A stretch of DNA of 64,000 nt from Bacteroidota bacterium (GTDB taxonomy: Bacteria; Bacteroidota; Ignavibacteria; Kryptoniales; JAKASW01): contig JAJZVO010000010.1 in the NCBI GenBank assembly GCA_021845665.1, forward strand, positions 30,386-94,385, given 5' to 3'. Below, piece by piece: positions 53,531 to 62,884 of this stretch (position 1 is the stretch's first letter; the number at the start of each line of letters is the position of its first letter). Both the position numbers and the translations under genes were made by a program. The notes beneath the pieces were generated by a model. The model had not been told where the DNA came from. It saw nothing but the letters and a program-made list of their open reading frames with translations, and ran no database searches.

Positions 53531-56250
53531 GACTCCTCCGAAGAAATTTGTGGTCCCTTTTTATCCTCATGATGCTCTCGTGCGGCGCGGCCACTGCGCA
53601 GACGACAGCCCCGGGCGCAATTACTACCAACGGAGAGGTCGATGCCGTCGTCCCGTTCGGGAACACGATTTACATCGGCGGCTCATTCACCTACGTTAGT
53701 CCGGTCACGGGTGGTTTTGCGGGAATCGATTCGGACGCATCCTACATCCCCGCCCTCCGGGTGAATGGAACTGTCGTGGCGATTTGTCCGGATGGCTCAG
53801 GCGGCTTCTTTATCGGCGGACAATTTACGGTTCCCGGTTACACTTCCATTGCCAACTTTGCTCACGTGCTTGCAAACGGCACTCTCGACCCGAAATGGAT
53901 CGGGAACGCCAACGGGCAGGTCTCGGCCATCGCGGCTTCCGGCACTTCAGTCTATGTGGGGGGAATTTTTACGGAGATCAACGGAAGCGTGGACAGCAGC
54001 CTGGCGGCGTTTGACCGTTCGACCGCTTCTTTGAGAAACTGGGACTTGAACGCGGATGGTCCCGTGACTTCACTCCTTTGTTCCGGCGGCAGCGTTTTTG
54101 TCGGCGGCAGCTTCTCGCATATTGGATCTGTTCATCGGAGCTTCCTGGCGGAACTTGACGACACTACCGGTTCTGTGACGGCGTGGAATCCAGATCCGAG
54201 CGGCACGGTATATTGCCTGGCACTTTCCGGAAACAGAATCTATGCAGGCGGAAGCTTCGCAGACATAGGCGGGGCATCGAGATACTGCCTTGCCGCCCTG
54301 GATGTCAATACAGGATCTGCCGATAACTGGAATCCATCCCCGAATAGCTATGTCACTACGTTGAACGTCAGCGGCGGCCTTGTGTATGCCTGCGGGCTGT
54401 TCAGTTCTGTCGGGGGCCAGTCCAGAAACGGTCTCGCAGCTATAGATACATCCACCGGCCAGGCAACTAACTGGAATCCATCGCCCTCCGGATATGTGAG
54501 TGCGATTCAGATTGTCGGACCGGATGCCTTCATCGGGGGAAGCTTCCTGAAAGTTGGGGGAGTCTCGCGCAACAGAATCGCGGAAATAAACCTCGGCACC
54601 GGGGCTCCGGCCGCATGGAATCCGGGAGCCGACGGAAAAGTCTACGCGCTTGCGGCGAAGGGTGATTCCATTTATGTATGCGGCGCTTTCACAACCGTCT
54701 GCGGCAAGGCGAGAAACAACCTCGCCGCGATAAATGCCACGACCGGCGCGCTCACCTCCTGGAATCCTGATCCGGACGGCTCGGTTTCCGCAATTGTTCC
54801 CGGCGCCGGAGTGATTTATATCGGCGGCGGCTTTCAAACAGTCGACGGCCAGGCGAGACAGTTCATCGCGGCTGTCGACGATAGTACGGGATCAACGACC
54901 TTATGGGCGCCGGATCCGAACGGCAGCGTCAACTCCATTGCCCTTTCCGGGAACGTCGTCTATGTCGGCGGCGGGTTTACTTCCATCGGCGGGGCACCGA
55001 GAAACTTCCTCGCTGCGCTCGACAGGTATACCGGACTTGCGACGGGCTGGAACCCAGATCCGGACAACCTCGTCGAGACGGTTGTGCCGACGGCTAACGA
55101 GGTTTATATAGGAGGATTCTTCGATACTGTCGGCGACAGCCTCCGCCCAAACATCGCCGCGATCGATCCTCTAACCGGAGACGTTACAGACTGGGATCCC
55201 TCTGCCGACAATTTCGTCGACGCTATTGTCGTCTCAGGCGGGGTAGTGTACGCCGGGGGCGGCTTCACTCACATCGGCGGGAGCACGCGAAGCCATATAG
55301 CCGCCCTTGATCCTGCAATGGGCGAGGCAACTGCATGGAATCCCGATGCGGATGGTACTGTTTACTCAATCGCCTCGAGCGGAGACGCTATATATGCGGG
55401 CGGATTCTTTTCGAATATCGGCGGAACTTCTTCAGATGGCGCGGTCGCACTCAACATCTCAAGCGGCTCGGCTGTAAACTGGAATCCTGGTCTAAACAGC
55501 GGCGTAATGTCGATCGGACTTTCTTATTATAATCAACGAGTGTATTTGGGTGGAGATTTCACGGAAGTCGGTGGAGCATCTCAGAGTTATTTCGGAAGCG
55601 TCGCGAATACCGGCGATCAGGCGCTTATGAATCCACCGGTTTTTGAAGCGGGCGCAAAGAAGCTCACGTTCGGGACTGTCCCGTCGAACAGGGGATTCTC
55701 GGACAGCTTGGTTGTGCGCAACACTGGCGGAGGATCGTTAACGATCTCCGCGGTCATTTCGAGCGACAGCGCTTTCAGTGCAAGCCCTGGCGCCGCTGAA
55801 ATAGCTCCCGGCGACAGCATGAAATTCACAATTTATCTCCGGCGCAACTCGCCGGGAGACCACTATGGTACACTTTACTTCCTGCACGACGGTGCGGAAC
55901 CGTTCGACACCGTTGCATTTGAAGCGTCCGTCCTTCTCGGAGTTTCGACCGGGGCCCGTGTGCCGTTGACATTTTCCCTGGAGCAGAATTATCCGAACCC
56001 ATTCAACCCTGCAACGAATATCGGGTTTCGAATTGCGGATGCCGGATTTGTAACACTGAAAGTCTATGATGTGTTGGGAGAAAGGGTTGCAACTCTTGTG
56101 AGTAAGGTGGAACAGCCGGGAAATTATCAGGTAGAGTTCAATGGAAGCAGTTTGGCGAGCGGCGTGTATTTCTACAGGATAAGCGTACGCCCGTTGAACC
56201 AGACGGGAATGAAATACACCAAGACGATGAAATTGATGTTGCTTAAGTAA
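53527..56250 (+). CDS. T9SS surface protein with about 13 WNPDxxG repeats
   Basis: A 907-residue protein starting at ATG in the ATGA overlap with the GH66 stop, so translation is coupled. After the signal peptide come about 13 tandem repeats of 43-44 residues, each of the form WNPDPDGSVxxI...VYxGGxFTxxGGxxRxxLAALDxxTG. They resemble beta-propeller blade repeats, probably two propellers. Next comes an Ig-like ASH/choice-of-anchor-D-type domain (LTFGTVPSNRGFSDSLVVRN) and a T9SS type-A tail (EQNYPNPFNPAT ... YDVLGERVATL ... LMLLK). No catalytic motif. Coupling to the dextranase suggests a partner in substrate binding or enzyme scaffolding. The repeats make the DNA internally repetitive (about 53.6-55.6 kb), a place where assembly could be wrong. 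Confidence 0.85.
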   Translation: MRLLRRNLWSLFILMMLSCGAATAQTTAPGAITTNGEVDAVVPFGNTIYIGGSFTYVSPVTGGFAGIDSDASYIPALRVNGTVVAICPDGSGGFFIGGQFTVPGYTSIANFAHVLANGTLDPKWIGNANGQVSAIAASGTSVYVGGIFTEINGSVDSSLAAFDRSTASLRNWDLNADGPVTSLLCSGGSVFVGGSFSHIGSVHRSFLAELDDTTGSVTAWNPDPSGTVYCLALSGNRIYAGGSFADIGGASRYCLAALDVNTGSADNWNPSPNSYVTTLNVSGGLVYACGLFSSVGGQSRNGLAAIDTSTGQATNWNPSPSGYVSAIQIVGPDAFIGGSFLKVGGVSRNRIAEINLGTGAPAAWNPGADGKVYALAAKGDSIYVCGAFTTVCGKARNNLAAINATTGALTSWNPDPDGSVSAIVPGAGVIYIGGGFQTVDGQARQFIAAVDDSTGSTTLWAPDPNGSVNSIALSGNVVYVGGGFTSIGGAPRNFLAALDRYTGLATGWNPDPDNLVETVVPTANEVYIGGFFDTVGDSLRPNIAAIDPLTGDVTDWDPSADNFVDAIVVSGGVVYAGGGFTHIGGSTRSHIAALDPAMGEATAWNPDADGTVYSIASSGDAIYAGGFFSNIGGTSSDGAVALNISSGSAVNWNPGLNSGVMSIGLSYYNQRVYLGGDFTEVGGASQSYFGSVANTGDQALMNPPVFEAGAKKLTFGTVPSNRGFSDSLVVRNTGGGSLTISAVISSDSAFSASPGAAEIAPGDSMKFTIYLRRNSPGDHYGTLYFLHDGAEPFDTVAFEASVLLGVSTGARVPLTFSLEQNYPNPFNPATNIGFRIADAGFVTLKVYDVLGERVATLVSKVEQPGNYQVEFNGSSLASGVYFYRISVRPLNQTGMKYTKTMKLMLLK

Positions 56251-56267
56251 TTGCTTCTCCTCTGGAG

Positions 56268-56303
56268 CCGGCGGGGGAAAGAGCTTTGCCTCCGCCGGTT
56301 TCG
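56268..56303 (+). terminator. Terminator after the WNPD-repeat gene
   Basis: A 10-base stem with one GU pair, ccggcggggg (56268-56277) / cctccgccgg (56289-56298), followed by TTTCGGTTT. It ends the GH66-repeat-protein transcript 18 bases after the stop. Confidence 0.8.
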
Positions 56304-56650
56304 GTTTAAATGGGAGCGAGTTCGGTCCAATTTGGAAAATAAAGCAGGCATGAGTTGATGAATGAGAATGTTCTCCCAATGTTCGCGAACGCGGTGATGA
56401 CCCTTCTCCCTGCCTGCACGGATTTTGGCAATTTGAGAGTGGAGGCAGAATTGACCACCGTAGTCATCGACCCGGGCGAGTTGCCCGCGATGCCCGGCGG
56501 TGTAATCGACGCAGGAGTCTGCGTCCGGGCAGGAGCGTAATTGTGTCGTCTGCGAGCCGCGTCGTCCGCAAACATGATGAAGACTCTGCTTCTAAGTACG
56601 ACGGACACCATGACTGTAATCCGTCCCCGGTCCGCCGGCGCAGCGCAGAA
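56304..56650. other. Gap before the next transcript
   Basis: About 350 bases without a supported gene. Short open frames on both strands (about 60-100 codons) have no ribosome site and no protein-like pattern. Presumably the promoter region of the 56651-64000 gene group; no motif stands out. Confidence 0.4.
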
Positions 56651-57829
56651 ATGGGCACCGGCCTGGTGATTTTCGCGCTTACCTTCTTTGGTTTGTGCGG
56701 TTTCAGTCCATCGCGGACGGCGCCGCGCCGCAATTCAGCGCCTCCACCGGATACATCGTCTGGTAATATCCGATGGACCGTGGATACTCTGGGCGCGGAT
56801 GGAAGCACCCTGTTTGACTGCTGCGTTGTTAATGACTCGCTCGCGTACGCAGTCGGCTGGATCATGCCTCACGATTCTGCGGCCCAGAGCCACTCGCTCG
56901 ACTGGTACAACACTGCGGTTTGGAACGGTTCCAAGTGGACTCTCATTCAGGTGCCAGTCTATTTCAACAACCGCAAGACTTTTTCACCCGTGCATTCGGT
57001 CTTCGCGAGGCGCAGTAACGACGTCTGGTTCGGGATGTACTATATGGTACACTGGAACGGACGCAGGTACTCGCAGTCTGATCCATATCCGAGATCGTTC
57101 GAGAATAAGATTTGGGAAAGTGACCGCGGATCCCGGGTCTATGCAGTTGGTGACTACGGCATGATCTCGTATTCTCCTGATCGCGGAAAGTCATGGGATC
57201 CGGTTCGTACGGGCACCTCGCTTCAGTTCCGCGACGTACAGGGAGCAGGCGGACAAGTAATAGCAATCGCTTCGGACAACTCAGGTGACGAGTGTCTCGT
57301 GAGCTTAAAGGGAGACAGTGCCGTTCAACTCAACGATACCTTCCCATTCGTACGAAGCCTGACCGGTGTCTGGTTTGTGCCGAATGAATCTTACTTCCTT
57401 GTGGGGAGTGGAATATACGAAGCAAGTGGTTTGAATTCGAAGACCTGGCGCTTCGATCCTTTCATCTGGCATCTAAACCGTTATGAAGCCGCCGTCCGTG
57501 GCAACGCGGCCAACGACGTCTTCATCGCCGGTGAGGGGGGAAGTATAGCGCATTGGAACGGAGCGACATGGCGATCTTATCATTCGATAGAGAATGCTCC
57601 CGATCAGCTTCGCGCGGTCAGCGTGAAAGGTAATCTAGTCGTAGCTGTCGGACAGAGGTATTACAACAATCTCCGCAATTGCGGAGTCATCTATATGGGC
57701 TTCAGAACCGGGGTCCCACTGAAAAAGGGCTTACCCGCGGTTGGTCATTCTCTCAAAGTCGATCAAGAGAACACTCTTCACGACGCCGCGAGTCTGGCGG
57801 CGAACCGGACGAAGAAGGAGCAAAAATAA
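56651..57829 (+). CDS. Exported propeller-like protein of unknown function
   Basis: About 392 residues from ATG 56651; the frame is open back to GTG 56543, but those residues are polar and basic and would precede the hydrophobic segment (LVIFALTFFGLCGF), which looks like a signal or lipoprotein-type leader. The mature part has repeated short beta motifs of the kind found in BNR/YCF48-like propellers: SLAYAVGWIM, NDVWFGMYYMVHWNGR, RVYAVGDYGMISYSPDRGKS, NDVFIAGEGGSIAHWNGATW. The ending is charged (NRTKKEQK). No enzyme motif. It lies 16 bases before the SGNH hydrolase gene, so the two likely work together. Confidence 0.7.
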   Translation: MGTGLVIFALTFFGLCGFSPSRTAPRRNSAPPPDTSSGNIRWTVDTLGADGSTLFDCCVVNDSLAYAVGWIMPHDSAAQSHSLDWYNTAVWNGSKWTLIQVPVYFNNRKTFSPVHSVFARRSNDVWFGMYYMVHWNGRRYSQSDPYPRSFENKIWESDRGSRVYAVGDYGMISYSPDRGKSWDPVRTGTSLQFRDVQGAGGQVIAIASDNSGDECLVSLKGDSAVQLNDTFPFVRSLTGVWFVPNESYFLVGSGIYEASGLNSKTWRFDPFIWHLNRYEAAVRGNAANDVFIAGEGGSIAHWNGATWRSYHSIENAPDQLRAVSVKGNLVVAVGQRYYNNLRNCGVIYMGFRTGVPLKKGLPAVGHSLKVDQENTLHDAASLAANRTKKEQK

Positions 57830-57845
57830 AGTGTCTCTTTCCGGT

Positions 57846-59705
57846 ATGCAGAAGAATGGGATCGAAAAGGGCCGCGTGAACCGGGCTTTCTATGTCGTGG
57901 TGGTCCTGGTGCCGGTACTTTTCTTTGTTCTCCTTGAAGCATGTCTTCGGATATTCAACTACGGATATGACTACACGCAATGGATAAGCCCGGTCAAAGG
58001 GCTCTATGTCCTCAATCCCGATATTGCTCACAAGTACTTCTACGGCATGAAGAATGTCCCATATTCCAATGTGGATATGTTTCATATCGTGAAGCAGCCT
58101 AACACCTTCAGAGTATTTGTACTCGGAGAAAGCGCCGCGGCAGGCTACCCGTTCCTGCCGAACGGATCTTTCTCGAGATATCTCCAGCAGCGTCTCAGTC
58201 TTGAATATCCGGATTCGAGAATAGAGGTCGTGAACTGTGCAATGACGGCGGTGAACAGTTATACTATGCTTGATCTGATGCCCGGCATTCTCAAGCAGAA
58301 GCCCAACCTGATCCTGATTTACGCGGGTAACAACGAGTATTACGGCGCGCTCGGCGTTGGATCGATGGAATCATTCGGAACATCGAGGACGATTGTCAAC
58401 TTCGTGATATATCTCGAGCAGTTCAGGACTTTCCAGTTGCTGCGGAATATCGTTAGCGGAGTGGTCGGTGTGTTCGGAAAGAAGAGACCCCAGACCGGGA
58501 CGTTGATGGCGCGCATGGCAAAGAATCAATTTATCGCACTCGGCTCCAAAGTTTACAGGGAAGGTCTTGAGCAGTTCAAGTGGAACATGACGGATATCCT
58601 GCGGATGGCAAAGGCCAATCATGTGCCGGTCATCCTTGGAACGCTGGCGTGCAATCTAAAGGACCAATATCCTTTTGTTTCGATCAGGGCGAACGGCTAT
58701 CCGCCCGCTGATTCGGTTTTCATGGAGGCGAAGGCCGAACTCGCAAAAGGCAATTCACGCGCCGCCGATTCTCTCTTCAGGTTCGCAAAAGATCTCGATG
58801 CGTTAAGGTTCAGGGCTCCCTCCGCACTTAATGACGAAATCGTCGCGCTGGGGAACAAGTTCGGTGACCCGGTGGTGAATGTCGACTCGGCTTTCGATGC
58901 CGCGAGCCCGGACCATATCGTCGGCGACAATCTTATGGTCGATCACCTGCATCCGACTCTTCAGGGTCAGGAGCTGATCGGGAGATTGTACTACAATGAG
59001 ATGGAGAAAATCGGGTGGCTTCCGAGAACCACGCCGCTCGATCTCAGCAACTGGAAACAAGACAGCATTACAGTCGCGAACTTCCCGTTCGCGAATCTGG
59101 ATTCCGTTATCGGAGAGTACAGAATAAAGGTCCTTAAAGATGACTGGCCGTACATCGATCCGGGGAAAGCCGTCCCTTTTTCTGAGCTGCTTCATCCAGT
59201 GAATTATACCGATTCGCTCGCGTACAGGATCGTTGTCGATGGCACCGACTGGGTAACAGTTCACAAGTTGGCCGCGGAACATTACGCAATTCAGGATAAA
59301 TACAACCAGTTCGTCAATGTAATGAACGTCATGATCGCACAGTATCCGTATTTGTTGGATTACTACGACTATGCTATCACTGTGCTGTTGCATGCTGGAT
59401 ACTACGACGACGCGGACCGGTATCTTTTGAAGCGAAACGACATCAAGGCTACCGCGTTTACCGAGAAGTGGCTCGGCATCATCGACCTTTCCAGGAAAAG
59501 AATTCAGGAGGCCGGGGCGCACCTCACAGCGAGCCTTAAGTATAACGATGACGATGCCCAGGTATGGTATGACCTGAGCGGTGTCTACATAAATGAAAAG
59601 AACTTCCCATTGGCACTTCATGCGATAAACAGGGCGCTTTCGCTCCAACCGCAATTCCCGGGCGCGCGCGCTTTGCAGGCCGAACTGCAGAGCGCCGTTA
59701 AATAA
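57846..59705 (+). CDS. Membrane-anchored SGNH/GDSL hydrolase with TPR tail
   Basis: A 619-residue protein from ATG 57846. An N-terminal helix (FYVVVVLVPVLFFVLLEACL) anchors it. The SGNH domain shows block I FRVFVLGESAAAGYPF with nucleophile Ser96, the conserved Gly region, block III IYAGNNEYYGALG with Asn, and block V Asp366-His369 in VDHLHPTLQG, so the triad is complete. The last 150 residues (VWYDLSGVYINEKNFPLALH, AINRALSLQPQFPGARALQA) form TPR repeats. SGNH enzymes of this build remove acyl groups from sugars or lipids. A glycan deacylase helping amylase access is an inference; a cell-envelope acyl transferase or esterase role is the alternative. Confidence 0.82.
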   Translation: MQKNGIEKGRVNRAFYVVVVLVPVLFFVLLEACLRIFNYGYDYTQWISPVKGLYVLNPDIAHKYFYGMKNVPYSNVDMFHIVKQPNTFRVFVLGESAAAGYPFLPNGSFSRYLQQRLSLEYPDSRIEVVNCAMTAVNSYTMLDLMPGILKQKPNLILIYAGNNEYYGALGVGSMESFGTSRTIVNFVIYLEQFRTFQLLRNIVSGVVGVFGKKRPQTGTLMARMAKNQFIALGSKVYREGLEQFKWNMTDILRMAKANHVPVILGTLACNLKDQYPFVSIRANGYPPADSVFMEAKAELAKGNSRAADSLFRFAKDLDALRFRAPSALNDEIVALGNKFGDPVVNVDSAFDAASPDHIVGDNLMVDHLHPTLQGQELIGRLYYNEMEKIGWLPRTTPLDLSNWKQDSITVANFPFANLDSVIGEYRIKVLKDDWPYIDPGKAVPFSELLHPVNYTDSLAYRIVVDGTDWVTVHKLAAEHYAIQDKYNQFVNVMNVMIAQYPYLLDYYDYAITVLLHAGYYDDADRYLLKRNDIKATAFTEKWLGIIDLSRKRIQEAGAHLTASLKYNDDDAQVWYDLSGVYINEKNFPLALHAINRALSLQPQFPGARALQAELQSAVK

Positions 59706-59738
59706 ATGAAGTAGAAACGAAAAGGAAATGATGTCTAT

Positions 59739-62700
59739 ATGATAAAAGTCCTGAACCGAACAGCCTTGATTGTACTTCTCACATCGTCGGCTCTGCTGGC
59801 GCAAACGTCCGACAGCGTCGACGTAACATTCTACTTCAAACCGCAAGATAACCCATCTGTGGTCTACGTTCCCGGCGAATTCAACGGGTGGGGACCCAAC
59901 TCGAACGGTGTCATTTCGCCGGGCGCGGCATCTACAATGACGAAAAACCAGGCGACCAGCGTCTGGTATAAAACCTACCGGCTGAGAGTTGGCGGACCGC
60001 AATCAAACGGCGGCGTCAGCGGCGCGTACCAGTACAAATTCAACGAAAACGGCAGCAACTGGCTTGCCGACCCTCTGAACCCGATACAAAACAGCGCCGA
60101 CAACAACAACTCGGTCCTCTACATCACAAGCCCGACGGTTTACCACCTCCTTCCCAACTCCGGTTCGCCCCTTGTGGGGACGGCCCAACCCGTCTTGACC
60201 GCGTATGTCTATCCTTCTCTCGCCAGCGGGATAGACACTTCTTCGTTCTATATCACAATAGACTCGACGACCGTCCACGTTCCCGGCTCGGCTTACACAC
60301 CTTCTGACGAGCAGCTCTCATTCCGGTGGCCGGATCCTTTGTCTAACGGTCAGCAGCGGTTTGTGTTCAACGTAAAGAATCTCGCGGGGAACCAGGTCAC
60401 CGATTCGACTTCATTTGTTGTGCAGGCAGGCGCGATACAGATCCTAAACCGCGGCGGATACGTCACCAGAAAACCCGCCATCCTTCTCGACGGTACGGTT
60501 GAAGATACCTCGCTCCACAATGTCATGATTGTGCAGAACGCAACCGACACCATGTCGGTGCCGGCTGCTGGAGGCGCCTTCGAGGACTCGGTAACATACG
60601 TCCCTGGAGCGAACTCTTTCGTCGCGTTCACGAAAGACAGCACCGGAGCTACAATTGTTTCTTCTCCCTTTACCATGACATATTTCGTCAACCACAGCCC
60701 CAACGCGGAGATCAGCTTCACATCAAGCGGGAGCTCGATCACTCTTTCCGCGAATGGAAGCACCGATCCCGATTCCGCCGAGACAGGTAAATTGAGCTTT
60801 CTCTGGGGAACAGATCCGGATAATCCGGCTCCCGTCAGCGGCGTAGACGGACAGACATCATCTACCCTGACCATTACGAAGCCGTCTGTCCCCGGCATTT
60901 ACATGTTCTCCCTCCTCGCCACCGACCCCGAAGGCTACAGCGACACTATGCAGTCGTATTTTTCGATTTCCGCGAATGACAGCATCAGCTATTCTTCGTA
61001 TGCCTCAAATCCAAAGTGGGCCAGGATGGGAAGAATCTACCTGTTGTTTTTCAATTCATTCACTCCCCAGCAGACCATAAACGCCGCGACCCTGAAGCTC
61101 AACTACATCGCGCAAATGGGTTTCAATATCATCTGGGTAATGCCCGTAATGCAGAACAACCAGCCTATGGACAATGGCACAGGTACCGGGTATAACATCG
61201 TAGACTTTTATAAGGTGGCTCCTCAATACGGCACTAACGCCGATTTCAAGAACTTTGTCGATCGCGCTCATCAGCTTGGGATGAAAGTAATCCTCGATGT
61301 TACCCCGAATCATACCAGCTTCAACCATCCTTTCGTAAACGACGCGCGGTTATACGGGAAGAATTCTTTCTACTGGGATTTCTACCAGCATCATCTGATC
61401 ACAAATCCGAACTATCATCCCAATATATCCGAAGCGATTACCAGTGACGGCTTTGTGTATTATTCGTCCTACAGCGATCAGCTCCTGAACTACAACTGGT
61501 CGGATGTCGACGCTCGGGCATACATGGACAACGTCTACAAATGGTGGGTGAAGTACATGGGCGTCGACGGGTTCAGGTTCGATTCGTACTGGGGACCGCA
61601 CGACCGCGCGGACAATGGCAACGGCGGCGAGAACGAGATGGGGACTCCCACGAGGACTCTGCTCAAGCATGTCGATCCCGATATCTTTCTGCTCGGAGAG
61701 ACTGCGGGCACCGGAGTCGGAACTCAAGTCGATTTCGCGGACCAGGGTGGAGGTCTTGACGCCGCCTACGACTGGAACATGCTTCATAACGCCGTCCAGT
61801 CGTTCAATTTTTCCAACTCCTCGAGCATATCCACGCTCAATACTTATGTGACAAACTATGGCCCGAATAACGGAATCACGATGGGATATGAGCCCGGACC
61901 GGACGCCTTGTTCATGCGCTGCATGGAAAACCAGGACGAAGAATCCATCGCTTACACTTACGGCTCATATCAGAAGACAATGCCGATGGCTACTGTCATC
62001 TTTACTGTCCCCGGAATACCTTTAATGTACTCGGGTCAGGAAGTCGGGTGGGGACTCGGCATGTCGGACTATTATCAGAGAATACGCGGAATCATCAACT
62101 GGGATTATCCAGGCGAACCGCTTCTCACTCCCCATTATGAAAAGCTTGCGTGGATCAGGGGAACATTCCCGGCGTTCTCTACTCAGGAATTCAACCGGCT
62201 CTCCACCGGAAACGAGTGGGTCTACGGCTACACCAGACCGTATCCGGATCAGAGCGGAATAGCGCTGGAAAACTTCAGCGACTCCACGTTGACCGTTAAC
62301 ATCACGCTGGTCGGCTCCGGTAGCTCGGCAAACGTCGAATTCCCCGGAGGTGCGGTGGACGGTAAGACATATTATATGAACGATGTCTACAATCAGTTAT
62401 CCGACTCCGTTATGTTTTCAGGCGGACAGGTCAATTATTCGGCAACACTTCCTCCTTACGGCTCGGCAGTATATGTGCTCAGCGATTCGGTCATCCATAT
62501 GACATATCCGGTAATAACCGCCGTGAAGCCCGCCGATAGTGTACCAGTTCCGACTCACTACTCGTTATCGCAGAACTTCCCGAATCCGTTTAACCCGTCG
62601 ACTACAATTACCTATTCGCTGCCGCGTGAAGGCCATGTCAGACTCGTCGTGTACAACGTTCTGGGCCAACGCGTCATGACTCTCGTCGATTCTGAACAGG

Positions 62701-62816
62701 CCTCAGGCACCCATGATGTGATTTTCAACGGAAGCGATTTGGCATCGGGAGTTTATTTCTATAAATTGACTGCAGGACCCCGCATTTTAACCAACAAAAT
62801 GATGATGATAAAGTGA
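59739..62816 (+). CDS. T9SS-exported alpha-amylase, GH13, multidomain
   Basis: A 1025-residue enzyme. The signal peptide (KVLNRTALIVLLTSSALLAQ) is followed by a CBM48/20-like module (VVYVPGEFNGWGPNS), a beta domain, a PKD-like module (NHSPNAEISFTSSGSSITLS), and a GH13 barrel from about residue 420: region I DVTPNHTSFNH, region II GFRFDSYWG with nucleophile Asp615, region III LLGETAGTG with acid/base Glu654, region IV ENQDEES with Asp733. All are intact. A beta domain and T9SS type-A tail close the chain (SQNFPNPFNPST ... VVYNVLGQRVMTL ... MMMIK). It should cut alpha-1,4-glucan at the cell surface. It starts 33 bases after the SGNH gene. A fragment of a related gene lies at 25331-25728. Confidence 0.94.
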   Translation: MIKVLNRTALIVLLTSSALLAQTSDSVDVTFYFKPQDNPSVVYVPGEFNGWGPNSNGVISPGAASTMTKNQATSVWYKTYRLRVGGPQSNGGVSGAYQYKFNENGSNWLADPLNPIQNSADNNNSVLYITSPTVYHLLPNSGSPLVGTAQPVLTAYVYPSLASGIDTSSFYITIDSTTVHVPGSAYTPSDEQLSFRWPDPLSNGQQRFVFNVKNLAGNQVTDSTSFVVQAGAIQILNRGGYVTRKPAILLDGTVEDTSLHNVMIVQNATDTMSVPAAGGAFEDSVTYVPGANSFVAFTKDSTGATIVSSPFTMTYFVNHSPNAEISFTSSGSSITLSANGSTDPDSAETGKLSFLWGTDPDNPAPVSGVDGQTSSTLTITKPSVPGIYMFSLLATDPEGYSDTMQSYFSISANDSISYSSYASNPKWARMGRIYLLFFNSFTPQQTINAATLKLNYIAQMGFNIIWVMPVMQNNQPMDNGTGTGYNIVDFYKVAPQYGTNADFKNFVDRAHQLGMKVILDVTPNHTSFNHPFVNDARLYGKNSFYWDFYQHHLITNPNYHPNISEAITSDGFVYYSSYSDQLLNYNWSDVDARAYMDNVYKWWVKYMGVDGFRFDSYWGPHDRADNGNGGENEMGTPTRTLLKHVDPDIFLLGETAGTGVGTQVDFADQGGGLDAAYDWNMLHNAVQSFNFSNSSSISTLNTYVTNYGPNNGITMGYEPGPDALFMRCMENQDEESIAYTYGSYQKTMPMATVIFTVPGIPLMYSGQEVGWGLGMSDYYQRIRGIINWDYPGEPLLTPHYEKLAWIRGTFPAFSTQEFNRLSTGNEWVYGYTRPYPDQSGIALENFSDSTLTVNITLVGSGSSANVEFPGGAVDGKTYYMNDVYNQLSDSVMFSGGQVNYSATLPPYGSAVYVLSDSVIHMTYPVITAVKPADSVPVPTHYSLSQNFPNPFNPSTTITYSLPREGHVRLVVYNVLGQRVMTLVDSEQASGTHDVIFNGSDLASGVYFYKLTAGPRILTNKMMMIK

Positions 62817-62884
62817 TGCTTAGCGAACAGACTATGGAGAGGACTGTGCAATTGAACGTAATTGCGTGCCATGGAAAGGTGAAT

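Noticed and set aside
53600..55620. DNA repeats in the WNPD-repeat gene as a CRISPR array or satellite
   Set aside because: The periodicity is protein-level (43-44 residues, about 130 bases), the frame is open throughout and the copies are diverged.
56306..56611. Minus-strand frame of 101 codons in the gap after the WNPD-repeat gene
   Set aside because: Low-complexity composition, no start signal, and it overlaps a terminator.
58803..60002. Long minus-strand open frame (399 codons) over the SGNH and amylase genes
   Set aside because: It spans two real genes and their gap on the opposite strand and shows no domain or motif.
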